Positions 50,518 to 61,700 of a DNA stretch of 64,000 bases are shown one piece after another; position 1 is the first letter of the stretch; each line of letters opens with the position of its first letter. The stretch spans positions 744,001 through 808,000 of the forward strand of contig NZ_SHKR01000013.1 of NCBI RefSeq assembly GCF_004217145.1. The letters are read 5' to 3'. The DNA comes from Kribbella rubisoli. GTDB lineage: Bacteria > Actinomycetota > Actinomycetes > Propionibacteriales > Kribbellaceae. Under the pieces are notes generated by a model, which was not told the origin of the DNA, did not search any database, and worked only from the letters and a program-made list of their open reading frames with translations. A program made the translations under genes and the position numbers.

Positions 50518-51281
50518 GGGTGGCAGATGGACGTGGTCGGCGGCTTCGAGCTGGCCGACGGGCGCCGCGCGAAGGCGCTGACCGGGATCGACGACCACTC
50601 CCGGTACTGCATCTGCGCATACCTGATGATCCGAGAGACCGCGCCCAGGGTCTGTGACGGGCTCGCGGCGGCGATGCGGACCTACGGCGTACCGGAGGAG
50701 ATCCTGACCGACAACGGCAAGGTGTTCACCGGCCGGTTCAACCACCCACCGGTCGAGGTGCTGTTCGACCGGATCTGCCGCGAGAACGGCATCACCCACC
50801 GGCTCACCGAGCCCCGCTCACCCACCACGACCGGCAAGGTAGAACGGTTCCACCGCACCCTGCGCGCGGAGTTCCGCACCGACCGGATCTTCCCCGACCT
50901 CGCCACCGCACAGGCCGAACTCGACGCCTGGGTGAGTGGCTACAACCAGCACCGTCCCCACCAAGGCATCGGCATGATCCCGCCCGTCGAACGCTTCCAG
51001 CGCCGCACTGAACCCACCGGCAACCCACAGCGGCCAGCCCACTCGAGGACCGCACCGGCGGCGACTGGATCGCCCGCCGCGCCGGATCCAACGGCGTCAT
51101 CTCCGTGTCCTGGCAACAGATCTGCCTCGGCAAGGCAGCCGCCGGCCACAACGTCGACGTCCACGTCACCAACCAGCTCCTCCACATCTGGGACGGCCGC
51201 CAACTCCTCAAGACCGTCCCCCGCAGCACCCAAGGACACATCAGGAAGAAACACATATCCATCCCCAGAAACCAGCACTAA
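50518..51281 (+). pseudogene. IS481-family transposase, 5'-truncated and frameshifted
   Basis: From about 50518 the frame reads WQMDVVGGFELADGRRAKALTGIDDHSRYCI, then ILTDNGKVFTGRF, GKVERFHRTLRAEF and YNQHRPHQGIGMIPPVERFQ: the DDE core with D, D and E in place. The N-terminal HTH half is absent, a stop (TGA) precedes it, and the frame shifts near 51020-51040. The C-terminus continues in another frame as DRTGGDWIARRAGSNGVISVSWQQICLGKA to HISIPRNQH-stop at 51279-51281. It is a dead fragment marking past rearrangement next to the internal att remnant. Confidence 0.85.
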
Positions 51282-51345
51282 TCTCAAACCAACGTGTCAA
51301 CCAACAACCGAAGCCACCACGTCAACGATCACCCGAAGCCAAACA

Positions 51346-51635
51346 GGCCTACAAGTTTCCGCAGGCCAGGCGCCTATCGGCGTCTCGGCCGGGACCGCCG
51401 GGTCTGCATTTTACTCTGCCAATACGCAGAGTCACGACGGGCAGCCGACTGCGCGTTGTTGAGCGACGTTTCGCATCCTGTCGCGCTGCTCTCGTTTCGT
51501 CCGATCCCCGGCCCGCCCAGCCGTTGAGCTGTCACGTGCAGCTGGACTGTGGAGGGCCGAGATGAGCAGACCGCACCTTCCGATCGGAACGTGGGGCAAC
51601 ATCCGATCCCGTGGTGAGAGGAGAAGGTCGTCGGT
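51346..51635 (+). pseudogene. Decayed copy of the island's left end: att remnant plus integrase 5' fragment
   Basis: GGCCTAC (51346-51352) equals the last part of the att core. The next 200 bp track the leader at 26447-26689 with indels (shared stretches include GACTGTGGAGGGCCGAGATG). From ATG 51562 the first residues MSRPHLPIGTWGNIRSRGER match the intact integrase MSRPHLPIGTWGNVRSRAER before similarity is lost near 51635. So a second element's attL and integrase start lie inside the island; its integrase is otherwise deleted. The stretch 51636-51819 shows nothing further. Confidence 0.85.
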
Positions 51636-51819
51636 CCGATTCCGAGAGGACGATCCGCCAAACCTCCAGGTGAGGATCGACTTTCCTCGATGCCCGTGGT
51701 GCCCCGTGCTTCCTCGCAGCATCCCCGAGGTCTGGTCGATCAAATGCGTCTAGAAGCCACCGTCAACGCAGAGCCGGACCGGCCGCCCCATCGCGAGAAC
51801 AGAGGGTCGCCCGCCGTCG

Positions 51820-53610
51820 TCACAGGGCCTGGTAGTAGTTGTGGATGGTCGCCGCCATCAGCTTCCGGCGCTCGACCAAGAACTCTTTGTAACTCCCGGC
51901 TGTGACCTGGGCCAACCTGGCCGGGACGGCGTTCTCGGCGAGGTTCGCAGCCAAGTCATCAGGGTCTGTGATCTCTCCGAGGACTAGCTGCGCGGACTCG
52001 GTCTGGGTGGCGATCTCGGCCATGTACTGCATCGGCGGCTTGTTGCTGATGCTGATGTTGATCGCCGTCTCAGTGAGCGCGAAGTTCGCGACCTGGTTGT
52101 AGTCGCCGCGGTCCGGGTAGCCGTTCTTCTGCAGGTAGTCCTTGGGCACGATGTGGTGAATGTCGCCCGACTGTTGTTGCATGGCCGCGACGGTGATGCC
52201 CTTTGACAGAAATCCGCGAGAGTTGTTCGCCACCTGTGCGGCCAGGAACGTCTGGAAGAACGGGCTGACCGTGCTCGTCGTCTCGAGGGCAGCAGGGAGA
52301 GCGACTGCCCAGAAGGCGTCCGACAGTTCGGATTCCTCAACCTGCTTGAGGTAGTTCGCGGGTCCTTGTTCGCCGATCCGGCGGATGTCTTGCTCCCAGG
52401 TTGACTCGAAGCTGCCGGAGTGGCGGCCGGTGAGCATCGACATCACGAACCAGCGCTTCACGATCCGCTTCCGCTCGCCTTCACTCATGGCCTTGTCCCC
52501 GCGCAGGCGGAGGTAGAGGGCGTAGGCGAAGTTGAGGGCGTTCTTCGAGTTCACCATCCCCGGCGTGATGAAGCCCGCGGACTTGATGAGCATCAAGAAG
52601 TTGTCGAAGTGGTAGTTGTTTACGATCTGCAGCAGCGCACGCTCGAGCTTGTCGTACGCGACCGGGATCCGCTCCTCGTCGACCCTCCGGGTTTCCGGGT
52701 CGCGCCCTGACAGCTCGCTGACGATGCTTGACGCCTTGCCGCGGCTGAAGCCGACGAGGCCGGTGACTCGAATGATGTCGCTGTACTCGGGGTCGTAAAG
52801 GTCCTCGGCCTCGTCCTTCAGCCAACTGATGGCCTTGAGGTATGAAGTGCCCGCGAATTCGTGGTCGTTTTCGTTGATGTCGGCGTAGGCGTGGGGTGCG
52901 ACAGCGAGGTGGCAGAAGTAGTCGATGAGCTTGCGCAGGTTTCGGCCGCGATCGCCGTAGGTCGCGATCTTGCTCATGGCGAAGTCGGCGCTGCTGAGGG
53001 GGACGCCCTTGGAGTTGATCCGGATAAAGATCTCGGAGACGGTCTCGACGTCCAGGTCGTCGGCGAGGCCGATGATGCCGATCTGGGCGTTCTTGATGCC
53101 CTCGAGCCGGGCCAGGTTCGTCTCGAACGTCTTGGCGTCGACGTCGGGGTTGCGCTCGAGGTACTCACGCGCGAAGGACAACGGCGAGTCGGCGTTAAAG
53201 TACTCGCTGATATCGGAGATCCACTGCGGGTTCTTGCCGATGACCGGGGTCAGGGTCGCGAACTCCTCGGTGATTGGGTTGAACGCGATGGTGATCCGAA
53301 CGGCCTTGTACTTCTTGTTGATCACCTTGAGCCCGGCGACGGCGGCGCGGAGGGCGGTGATCCGCTGTTGCCCATCGATGAGGATCTGCTGGTGGGCTGC
53401 GACCTGGCCGCCCTTGAGCTTGGCTCCGACCGACTGCCACGTGATGAGGTAGCCGACGGGGTAGCCCTTGTAGAGCGAGTCCATGAGGTCGCGGACTTTG
53501 ATGCTGTCCCAGACGAACGGGCGCTGGAGCTCGGGGATGGCGATGCGGTCGCCCTTCACGTCAGTCAGCAACTGCGTGACCGCTGACTGCGTTACCGAGT
53601 ACTTCGCCAT
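51820..53610 (-). CDS. DUF262/DUF1524 (GmrSD-like) restriction endonuclease
   Basis: 596 residues. The N-terminal DUF262 domain has IPELQRPFVW (25-34) and ILIDGQQRITALRA (DGQQR 79-83), the ParB-like nucleotidase motifs. The C-terminal DUF1524-type HNH nuclease has GDIHHIVPKDYLQKNGY with the His pair near 483, then YNQVANFALTETAIN. GmrSD proteins are modification-dependent (type IV) NTP-stimulated endonucleases against glucosylated or otherwise modified phage DNA. It is divergent from the methyltransferase-helicase-HEPN operon and may be an independent or linked defence unit. Confidence 0.88.
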   Translation of the reverse strand: MAKYSVTQSAVTQLLTDVKGDRIAIPELQRPFVWDSIKVRDLMDSLYKGYPVGYLITWQSVGAKLKGGQVAAHQQILIDGQQRITALRAAVAGLKVINKKYKAVRITIAFNPITEEFATLTPVIGKNPQWISDISEYFNADSPLSFAREYLERNPDVDAKTFETNLARLEGIKNAQIGIIGLADDLDVETVSEIFIRINSKGVPLSSADFAMSKIATYGDRGRNLRKLIDYFCHLAVAPHAYADINENDHEFAGTSYLKAISWLKDEAEDLYDPEYSDIIRVTGLVGFSRGKASSIVSELSGRDPETRRVDEERIPVAYDKLERALLQIVNNYHFDNFLMLIKSAGFITPGMVNSKNALNFAYALYLRLRGDKAMSEGERKRIVKRWFVMSMLTGRHSGSFESTWEQDIRRIGEQGPANYLKQVEESELSDAFWAVALPAALETTSTVSPFFQTFLAAQVANNSRGFLSKGITVAAMQQQSGDIHHIVPKDYLQKNGYPDRGDYNQVANFALTETAINISISNKPPMQYMAEIATQTESAQLVLGEITDPDDLAANLAENAVPARLAQVTAGSYKEFLVERRKLMAATIHNYYQAL

Positions 53611-53750
53611 TCATCTCTCCTCTTCGTGCACAGGAAGTTTGGTGGGGACTTCCGACATCCGCACCGGCTAAGTGACGGACTTGGCGGTACTGAACAGGCA
53701 ACTTGTAAAGCTGTGGCGAGGATTGGAGTTACCCGCCCCCAACTTGGCGG

Positions 53751-54080
53751 TTACTCGATGAGGCTGTAGGAGCCATCGGGATGACGAACGAAGTACTCCG
53801 TGTAGCCCACTGGATTGCCCCGGCGGTGCTTGGGCAGAAAGACACCATATGTGCGATCGGCCCACCCTGGGCAAGCGCGACGCACATCAGCCGGCCGAAA
53901 GCGCTCGGGTAAGTCGCCACGCCTGCGCGCAAGGCGGATGTCTTCGACGAGACGGCTCACGACTTCACTGTCGCATGACTTGCTGAATCGCTCCAGTTCA
54001 CGACCATCACACCGACGGGCTGGAACCTCAGCCACTCTGGGCTGGGTCGTCGAGAACCGCGTGACGATCACGAATGCCAC
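53751..54080 (-). CDS. Small winged-helix-like hypothetical protein
   Basis: 109 residues from GTG 54080. The C-terminal half, FRPADVRRACPGWADRTYGVFLPKHRRGNPVGYTEYFVRHPDGSYSLIE, has the pattern of a short winged-helix domain found beside restriction genes. The N-terminal half is Arg-rich (DIRLARRRGDLPERF). It is 140 bp from the DUF262 gene, same strand, and could be its DNA-recognition or regulatory partner. Confidence 0.55.
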   Translation of the reverse strand: MAFVIVTRFSTTQPRVAEVPARRCDGRELERFSKSCDSEVVSRLVEDIRLARRRGDLPERFRPADVRRACPGWADRTYGVFLPKHRRGNPVGYTEYFVRHPDGSYSLIE

Positions 54081-54623
54081 CTTCCCAACGAAGGCGGTGT
54101 GTATTAAACCCGGAGTGGCTGAAGATCCGGGCTACAGTCAGTCGCGTCCTGTAGACATTCGGCGCGTGCCAGTTAGTGGCAAAAGGGGCCTCATCTTGAA
54201 CCGAGAGTCGACAGGTCGCACCGCGCCTACCACTGCAGGCGTCTTGGCGGTCATGCGGAAGCGGCAACACTGGTCCCAAGCCGTCGAGCGCCTTCGGGAC
54301 CTTGCCGGTTCGCGCGGGGACGGGCCCCATAGGGCCGCTGAAGAGTACGGCGAGGTGTATCGCGGACGCCGCGGGGCGAGCTTCCAGAGCAGATCGGTCA
54401 CCTCGCACCCTCCCTTGTGCGCTAGTGAACACTTCACTACGTTACGTCACCACGGATCGGTCTGCGCGAACTCTCGTGGTGTCGCGTATCAGACGCTCCT
54501 GGTAGCGCCTCTCTTGCACCGTCGGGATCCTGGCGACGGTATGGTCGCCGCCTGCGATCTACGCCGACGTTCGTTCCTTCATCGTCGGCGGCCGCCGATA
54601 ATCTTTTGACTGGGGGTTGCACG
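54081..54623. other. Intergenic stretch upstream of the methyltransferase-helicase operon
   Basis: A long open frame (from 53815 to 54609, plus strand) exists but shows no recognisable motif and partly runs antisense to the small gene at 53751-54080. I do not call it. The divergent promoters of the defence genes must lie here. Confidence 0.45.
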
Positions 54624-57600
54624 ATGGCGTCCCCTGAATCCGAGCCCAGGAGTGCCGCTGTGCGTTTGACTGCCGACAAGGTTGTGACGTGGATCGATGC
54701 GTCAGCGCCTGCGGGTGTCACACCCGAGAAGGTCTACCTCGGCCCGGACCCGTTTGGCCTCGGCGGGTTCCAGGTGGCCATGGGGAAAGCCGTGACGGCG
54801 CCTTCCCGTCAAGCACTTCGGGACCTCTTCACCGCTCGCAAGGGTAGGACGCAGATCCAGCTTGTTGTCGCGGTGATCCACGACGGGACCGTTCACCTCT
54901 TTGGTCCGGATCCACAGGCGCAGCCGATCGAGCTTCCGCTGGAGCAAGCAGAGCGCCAGCTTCAGTCCGTTCTCTCCGAACCGGATCAGATCGCCGCAAC
55001 CGAGCGGCTTGCCGGCTTCCGCAAAGCCAGCGACTCGATGGGCGTCGCAGGCTTCACCAACAGCGGCCTGTTCGCCTCGCACCACATCACCAGCAACGTG
55101 CCGAAGCGCTCCGACTGGGAGGCGCTCGGCAACAGGGCTGGGTCGCTCCTCAGCAGGCGCGGCAAGCAGCTCGTCGAGGCTCTTGGCTTCGGGACGCTGC
55201 CCGGGCCGAACGGCACGATGCTGCTGTCCATCGGCGGGCACCCGCCACACGCCGTGGCGGTCCTGCTCGACGACTCCGAGCAATTCGACGCCAAGACCCA
55301 GCGCTTCCAACTCTCGCCGGTCGCATTCGGTCTCGCCGTTGCCTCGCGGGCGGAGGTCCCGTGGCTCGTCGTCCTGCGCAAGGATCAAATCCGTCTCTAC
55401 CCTGGCCGCGATGGCGTCGGTGTCGGCTCGAAGGGTCAAGCCGAGACGTACTTTGAGGTCGATCTGTCGACCATCGACTCGGAGTACGCGGCACTCCTGC
55501 CTCTGATCTTCTCTGCTGAAGCACTCGCAGCGGATGGCACCGCCGACGAACTTCTCAGTGACAGCTCGCGTTACGCCAGCGAGCTCGGTGCCCGTCTCCG
55601 CGAGCGCATCTACGACGAGATCGTCCCGCCCGTCGCGGTCGAGGTTGCTCAGCGGCTCGCGAAGCACGCGGCTGTACCGCTTGACGCAGATGGTCTGTCG
55701 CTGGCCTACAGAGTAACCCTGCGTATCCTCTTCAGGCTTCTCTTCCAGGCGTACGCCGAGGACCGCGGCCTCCTGCCCTCTGGACGGAATGAGGGCTTCG
55801 ACGCCAACAGCCTCAAAACCAACGCGCGACGCCTGATGGACTCGGAGTCGGATGCGTTCGGCGACTCGTCGACCATCTGGTTCGACCTTGTGCAGGTCTG
55901 GAACGCCATCGACCGGGGCAATCAGCAGTGGCAGATCCCGTCCTACAACGGCGGTCTCTTCTCGACCGACTCGGACCGCTCGCCGGAGGGCGCTCTCATC
56001 AAGAAGATCGAGCTGCCCGACAGCGTGCTCGGACCCGCGCTGAAGAGCCTCCTCATCGACATGAACAACGACGGCGTGCTTGGTCCGGTGGACTTCCGCT
56101 CCTTGAGTGTTCGCGAGTTCGGCACGATCTATGAGGGCCTCCTGGACAGCTCGCTCTCGCGCGCGGACGAGGATCTGACTGTTGACAGCAGAGGCGCCTG
56201 GGTACCAGCCAAGCCGGGCGAGCACGTTTACTCACCAGCCGGCTCCGTCTATTTCCACACCGCGTCAGGCGAGCGGAAAGCCACTGGTTCTTACTTCACG
56301 CCAAAGGTCGTCGTCGACCACCTCATCGAACGCTCCATCGTGCCGTCGCTCACCGCCCACCTCAAGACGATCGCCGTCTACCTGGCTAGCGGGGACGCCT
56401 CAGCCGCCGCACGCCAGTTCTTCGACTTCAGAGTGGCCGACCTCGCCATGGGATCCGGCCACTTCTTGGTCGCCGCGGTCGACAAGATCGAAGCGCTCAT
56501 GCGCACCTTCCTCACCGAGCACACAGTGCCCGGTGTCACCGAGGAGCTGCTGCGGCTCGCAGTGGTGGCCCGCGACGCGCTTGGCACCGACGACGTGGCT
56601 AAGAGCCAGGTCGACGAAGTCGGTCTGCTTCGACGCCAGGTCGCTCGCCGCTGCATCTATGGTCTGGACGTCAATCCGATGGCTGTCGAGCTCGCTCGCC
56701 TGGCTCTCTGGATCCACACCTTCGTGCCAGGCCTCCCTATGAGCAACCTTGATCACGGGCTCGTCAACGCCAACAGCCTCACCGGTATTGGCACCATCAA
56801 TGAAGCGGTCGACGCACTTGTTGGCGCCTCTGAGTCCTTCACGGCGGCTCCTATGGCTGAATCGTCGCCCGACGGCGAAGACGCACTGTTCGACAACCCG
56901 GCGGCCCTCTTCGACGGGCTCGCGTCAGGCTCGAAGGTCAGCGGCTATCAGCAGTGGCTTCGTAGCGTCGTCACCGACTACCTCGAACAGGCGCGGCCCA
57001 TTCTGGTGGACGTTGCGAACGCCTCAGAGGGAACGAAGGCTGAGGTGCAGCTAGCCGCGGAGATGCTTGGGCGGGCACGTGCAGCGGCCGAGCCTGCACG
57101 GAAGATCCTTGATGCCGCCGTTGCGATCCGCCTCGGAGCTTGGTCGACGAGCATTACGCGCCCGGAACACCTCGGTAGGCTCACCGACTCGGACGAACCG
57201 GGCATTCTCGTTGCGCCGCTCCACCCGGCCCATATGCCGTTCCTATTTCCAGAGGTATTCGTCCGGCCGAATCCGGGTTTCGATGTATTGCTGGGCAACC
57301 CGCCGTGGGAGGAACTCCAGGTCGAGGAGCCGAAATTCTGGTTGCGACTCCGGCCCGGGCTGCTGGGCCTGAAGCCAGCCGAGTTGAAGGCAGAGGTCAA
57401 GCGGCTGCGCGAAGAGCGTCCCGATCTTCTGCGCGAGCTCGAGCGCGAGAGCGCAGTCGTCGCGGACATGCGCAAGGTACTGCTCGCCGGACCGTACCCC
57501 GGTCTCGGGACTGGTGATATCGACTTGTACAGCGCCTTCGCCTGGCGATTTTGGCAGTTGTGCCGAACTGCCGGCTCGGTCGGTGTTGTCATCCCGCGAT

Positions 57601-58778
57601 CGCAGATCAACAGCGCAGGTGGGGCTGACTGGCGGAAGGCCGTGTTCGAGCACGCGAAGGTTGAGATCGTGACACTACTCAACAATCGTCAGTGGGTCTT
57701 TCCCATTCATCCGCAATGGACCGTTGCCCTGGTTACCCTCACCAAGGAATCGTCCGATGGCGGGGCCATCAAGCTTGCTGGACCCTTCTTCAACCAACAG
57801 GAGTTCATGGCCGGCAAGGACTCGATGGGCGCAACGACGTACGCGACCTTGGCCGCCGCGTCGTCTGGCGCAGCCGTTCCCAATCTCTCCGACGCCGCTT
57901 CTGTACCGATCTTTACGAAAATGCGCGAGGCGCCGCGACTGGACGCCCGACGACCCGGCTGGGACTTCCGTCCGGTTGCGGAGATGCACGCCACAAACGA
58001 TCGCCCGACGTTCGACAGCGGGCTGGGAGAAGGTGACGACCGGATACCGGTCGTCGGCGGTGCTGGGTTCAATATCTGGGAACCGACGACAGGGGAGGTC
58101 TATGCCTGGGCCGACCCAAAGAAGGTTGAGGACGCGCTCTTCGGCAAACGTAAGAACCAGACACGGCTGACGCGCTCCGCCTTCTACGGCCTGCCCGCCA
58201 GCGTTGTGAACGACCGGAGCAGTCTTTCCTTTCACCAGGCACGAATCGTTTTCCGCGACATCGCCAGGGCTACGGACACTCGTACGTGTATCGCGGCACT
58301 CATCCCACCGGAGACGGTGTGTCAAAACAGCGCCCCGTACCTACTTCAGGTGGACGGCGATGGAAAGGAGGCTTCTTATCTGCTCGGTGTTCTGAGCTCC
58401 ATCCCGCTGGACTGGTACGCGCGGCGGTATGTCGAACTGCACTTGAACCTCCACATCTTTAAGGGACTACCGATCCCTCCCTACGAACCGAGTTCCGCGA
58501 TCTGTGCTCGCACGGTCCGGATCGCTGCGCGGCTGGCAGCAGTTGACGATCGTTTCGAGGATTGGGCGGCCACCGTGGGAGTCCCGGTTGGGTCGGTCAA
58601 AACGCACGTCGAGAAGGCCGATCTGGTGGCCGAGCTGGATGCCCTAGTGGGGCTGCTATATGACCTCACCGAGGAGCAAGTCGAGCATGTCTTCGCGACC
58701 TTCCACCGCGGATGGAACTACGAATCGCGCCTCGATGCGGTGCTGAAGCACTATCGAGCATGGAAGGGCCAAACATGA
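54624..58778 (+). CDS. Large N6-adenine-type DNA methyltransferase (Eco57I/DrmMI-like)
   Basis: 1384 residues from ATG 54624, behind GGGGGTTG. The N-terminal 550 residues form a large helical/nuclease-like region (SRAEVPWLVVLRKDQIRLYPGRDG). Motif I is RVADLAMGSGHFLVAAVDKI near 602-621 (the usual DP is replaced by DL) and motif IV is VLLGNPPWEELQ near 889-900. IYGLDVNPMAVELARLALW separates them. The C-terminus is the typical target-recognition region of BREX/DISARM-type methyltransferases. Its stop overlaps the helicase start by 4 bp. Probably modifies host DNA for the system. Confidence 0.88.
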   Translation: MASPESEPRSAAVRLTADKVVTWIDASAPAGVTPEKVYLGPDPFGLGGFQVAMGKAVTAPSRQALRDLFTARKGRTQIQLVVAVIHDGTVHLFGPDPQAQPIELPLEQAERQLQSVLSEPDQIAATERLAGFRKASDSMGVAGFTNSGLFASHHITSNVPKRSDWEALGNRAGSLLSRRGKQLVEALGFGTLPGPNGTMLLSIGGHPPHAVAVLLDDSEQFDAKTQRFQLSPVAFGLAVASRAEVPWLVVLRKDQIRLYPGRDGVGVGSKGQAETYFEVDLSTIDSEYAALLPLIFSAEALAADGTADELLSDSSRYASELGARLRERIYDEIVPPVAVEVAQRLAKHAAVPLDADGLSLAYRVTLRILFRLLFQAYAEDRGLLPSGRNEGFDANSLKTNARRLMDSESDAFGDSSTIWFDLVQVWNAIDRGNQQWQIPSYNGGLFSTDSDRSPEGALIKKIELPDSVLGPALKSLLIDMNNDGVLGPVDFRSLSVREFGTIYEGLLDSSLSRADEDLTVDSRGAWVPAKPGEHVYSPAGSVYFHTASGERKATGSYFTPKVVVDHLIERSIVPSLTAHLKTIAVYLASGDASAAARQFFDFRVADLAMGSGHFLVAAVDKIEALMRTFLTEHTVPGVTEELLRLAVVARDALGTDDVAKSQVDEVGLLRRQVARRCIYGLDVNPMAVELARLALWIHTFVPGLPMSNLDHGLVNANSLTGIGTINEAVDALVGASESFTAAPMAESSPDGEDALFDNPAALFDGLASGSKVSGYQQWLRSVVTDYLEQARPILVDVANASEGTKAEVQLAAEMLGRARAAAEPARKILDAAVAIRLGAWSTSITRPEHLGRLTDSDEPGILVAPLHPAHMPFLFPEVFVRPNPGFDVLLGNPPWEELQVEEPKFWLRLRPGLLGLKPAELKAEVKRLREERPDLLRELERESAVVADMRKVLLAGPYPGLGTGDIDLYSAFAWRFWQLCRTAGSVGVVIPRSQINSAGGADWRKAVFEHAKVEIVTLLNNRQWVFPIHPQWTVALVTLTKESSDGGAIKLAGPFFNQQEFMAGKDSMGATTYATLAAASSGAAVPNLSDAASVPIFTKMREAPRLDARRPGWDFRPVAEMHATNDRPTFDSGLGEGDDRIPVVGGAGFNIWEPTTGEVYAWADPKKVEDALFGKRKNQTRLTRSAFYGLPASVVNDRSSLSFHQARIVFRDIARATDTRTCIAALIPPETVCQNSAPYLLQVDGDGKEASYLLGVLSSIPLDWYARRYVELHLNLHIFKGLPIPPYEPSSAICARTVRIAARLAAVDDRFEDWAATVGVPVGSVKTHVEKADLVAELDALVGLLYDLTEEQVEHVFATFHRGWNYESRLDAVLKHYRAWKGQT

Positions 58779-61700
58779 CGCAACTTCCGGACTTCGCCAC
58801 CAACCGCGCACCAAGTGACGCGACGTCGACCGTTGCCGACAAAGTCAACGAGCTGTTCCGCCTTCTACGCGAGAACAAGGTGACGGCTCCGCCCATAGCT
58901 ATTGCGACGGCGTACATCAACCCTGCTGGGTTCGCGCTGCTGGCCGACGAGCTGGAGACTGCGCCTCGCGTGAGGTTGCTGCTGGGTGCGGAGCCGGTGG
59001 AGGATTCGGTCAGGGCTATCACCTTGGGCGACTCGGATCAGGACGCACGTCGGGACGCGGCGATCGCTAACCACCAGGCGTGGCTGGAGGCCGAGCGGGA
59101 CACGATGGGGTTTGCGCGTGTGCCTACGTCCGATGCAAAGCGCATGGTCGAGTGGCTCCAGAGCGTTGACTCCGAAGGCAGTGCGAAGGTGGAAGTCCGC
59201 CGCTATACAGGTGGTTTCCTTCACGGCAAGACGTACCTCGTCGAGGACGGCGCTGCTCAGGCAGCGATAGCTGGTTCGTCGAACATGACCTACGCCGGCC
59301 TCGCCCACAACGCCGAGCTGAACCTTGGCACGGGCGGTGGCACCCATTCGGCGGGCAAGGTCCGTGAGTGGCTCGAGCACTTCTGGAGCCTCAGCGATCC
59401 CTACGACCTTGCCGAGCTCTATGGCCGCCTATGGGACCCACACACGCCGTGGTCGGTCTACCTGCGGATGCTGTGGGAGCTGTACGGGGAACACCTCGAC
59501 GCTGACGAGAACCCGAACGTCCGCACGGGCCTGCATCTCACCCGATTCCAGGCCGACGGCGTGGCTCGCATGGAGCGCCTGCTTGATGAGCACGGTGGCG
59601 TGCTGGTCGCCGACGAAGTTGGTCTCGGCAAGACCTTCCTCGCAGGTGAAGTCATCTACCGCACCGCGAACGTCAACCGGCAGCGTGTGCTCGTCGTCGC
59701 TCCCGCTGCACTGAAGTCATCGATGTGGGAGCCGTTCCTGGAGACCCACGACTTCAGCCGCTGGGTAAAGGTCTATTCCTACGAAGAGGTCCGCAACCGC
59801 CTCGACCCCGACAAAGGGCCGATCGATGCGTTCATGCAAGAGGTCGAGGACTACTCACTCATCGTGATCGACGAGGCTCACAACCTCCGCAACTCAGGTG
59901 CGCAACGCTCCGGTGCCGTCGACCGCGTGATCACCGCTGGCAGCCCAAAGCGGGTTGTGCTGCTCACGGCGACGCCGGTCAACAACTCACTGAACGACCT
60001 TGAGACGCTGGTCAAGTACTTCATTCGCGATGACGCCCGGTTCGCGTCCCTTGGCATCCCGAGCATCCGCGAGTACATCAAGCAGGCACAGGCCATCGAC
60101 CCCGCCAATCTCACGCCTGAACATCTCTTCGACCTGATGGATCAAGTCGCTGTGCGCCGTACGCGGAAGTTCGTCAAGGAGCACTATGCCAACGAGCTGA
60201 TCATCGGCCCGGACGGCAAGCCCACGACAATCAAGTTCCCTCAGCCCAAGGTACGCCGCATCGACTACGGCCTCGACGCCGACGGGCTCGCGCTCATCGA
60301 TGCGATGGTCTATGCGCTCGACGATCCGGCCGACCCTCACACGCCGCGAGCGTGGGAGGATCGCAGCCGCGACCCCAAGCGACTGATGCTCGCGCGCTAC
60401 CTCTCCAGCATGTACACGGTCGACCACGACTTGCAGGAGTACCAGATCACGAACGCCGGCCTTCTCCGCTCGGGCCTGCTGAAGCGACTGGAGTCCAGTC
60501 CGCAGGCGCTGCATGCCTCGCTGGAGAAGATGATCGTGTCCCACGAGTCGTTCCTTAGCGCACTGGGTAAGGGCTTCGTCCTCAAAGGTGAGGCACTCAG
60601 TGAGTGGGTGTCATCGGATTCCGACGACCTCGATGAGTTCGTCGCTGAGTTCGACAAGGACGACCAGATCGAATCCGTCGACGGCTACCACTTGTCCGAG
60701 CTGCAAGTCGATGTCGACTCCGACATCACGCTGCTGCGAGAACTGAGGGACCTCGCCGAGGTGGTCATCGACGGCATCGAGCCCAAGGCCGAGCGGCTGA
60801 TCGAAGAGCTGATTCAGATCGCCGCCGAGGCCCAGCGCGTTGACCCGCGCGGGTTGTCCCATGCCGACCGGCGGAAGGTCATCATCTTTTCCGCATTCAC
60901 GGACACGATCCTCCCGATCCACGAAACCGTGGTGAAGGCGATCGAGAACGCCCCTGCCGGTTCACCATTGGCCGACTACCGTGAACGTGTCGCCCCACCG
61001 ATCATGGGTTCCTACGCCAGGACCCACGAGCGCGGTGCGAGCGGCGGCGTTGACCAGGGTGGTCGCGCTTCAACCATTGCCGGGTTCGCTCCTGCCACGG
61101 CCGGACCGCGCAACGCTGCTGGTGAGCCGTCCGCCAAGGACGAGTTCGACATTCTCTTCACGACCGACGTGCTCGCGGAGGGGGTAAATCTCCAGCAGGC
61201 AGGTCAGATGATCAACTACGACCTGCCGTGGAACCCGATGCGCATCGTTCAGCGCCATGGGCGTGTCGACCGCATCGGCTCCAAGCACGACTATGTCTAC
61301 CTCGGACTGTTCTTCCCGGCCGAACGCCTTGATGCGTTGTTGGAGTTGGAATCACGTCTGGAGGCAAAGCTCGCGCTCGCAGACGCGGCGATCGGTGCCG
61401 GTGAAGTCCTGCCGGGACGCGGGCCGGGCCACGAGGTCAATCTCGCCGACGACCAGGTCATCGAGGAGTTTGAGAGGCTTCTCGACGCAGGTGGTTCGAG
61501 TGCCTCGCTGTCCGGCGAGGAGTACCGCCGCCGCCTCTTCGGGGCCTTCAGCATGGAACCCGTCCTGAAGTCCGACGTGCTGTCGCTTCCATACGGATCG
61601 GGCAGCGGATTCGTGAATCCAGTTGTACACGGCAACGGCTACGTCTTCTGCGTCAAGATCGGCAAGAGCGCGAAGCCGTGGTTCCGCTATGTCCCCGCCA

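Noticed and set aside
53815..54609. 264-codon plus-strand frame before the methyltransferase operon
   Set aside because: No motif and partly antisense to the small winged-helix-like gene; left as intergenic with low confidence.
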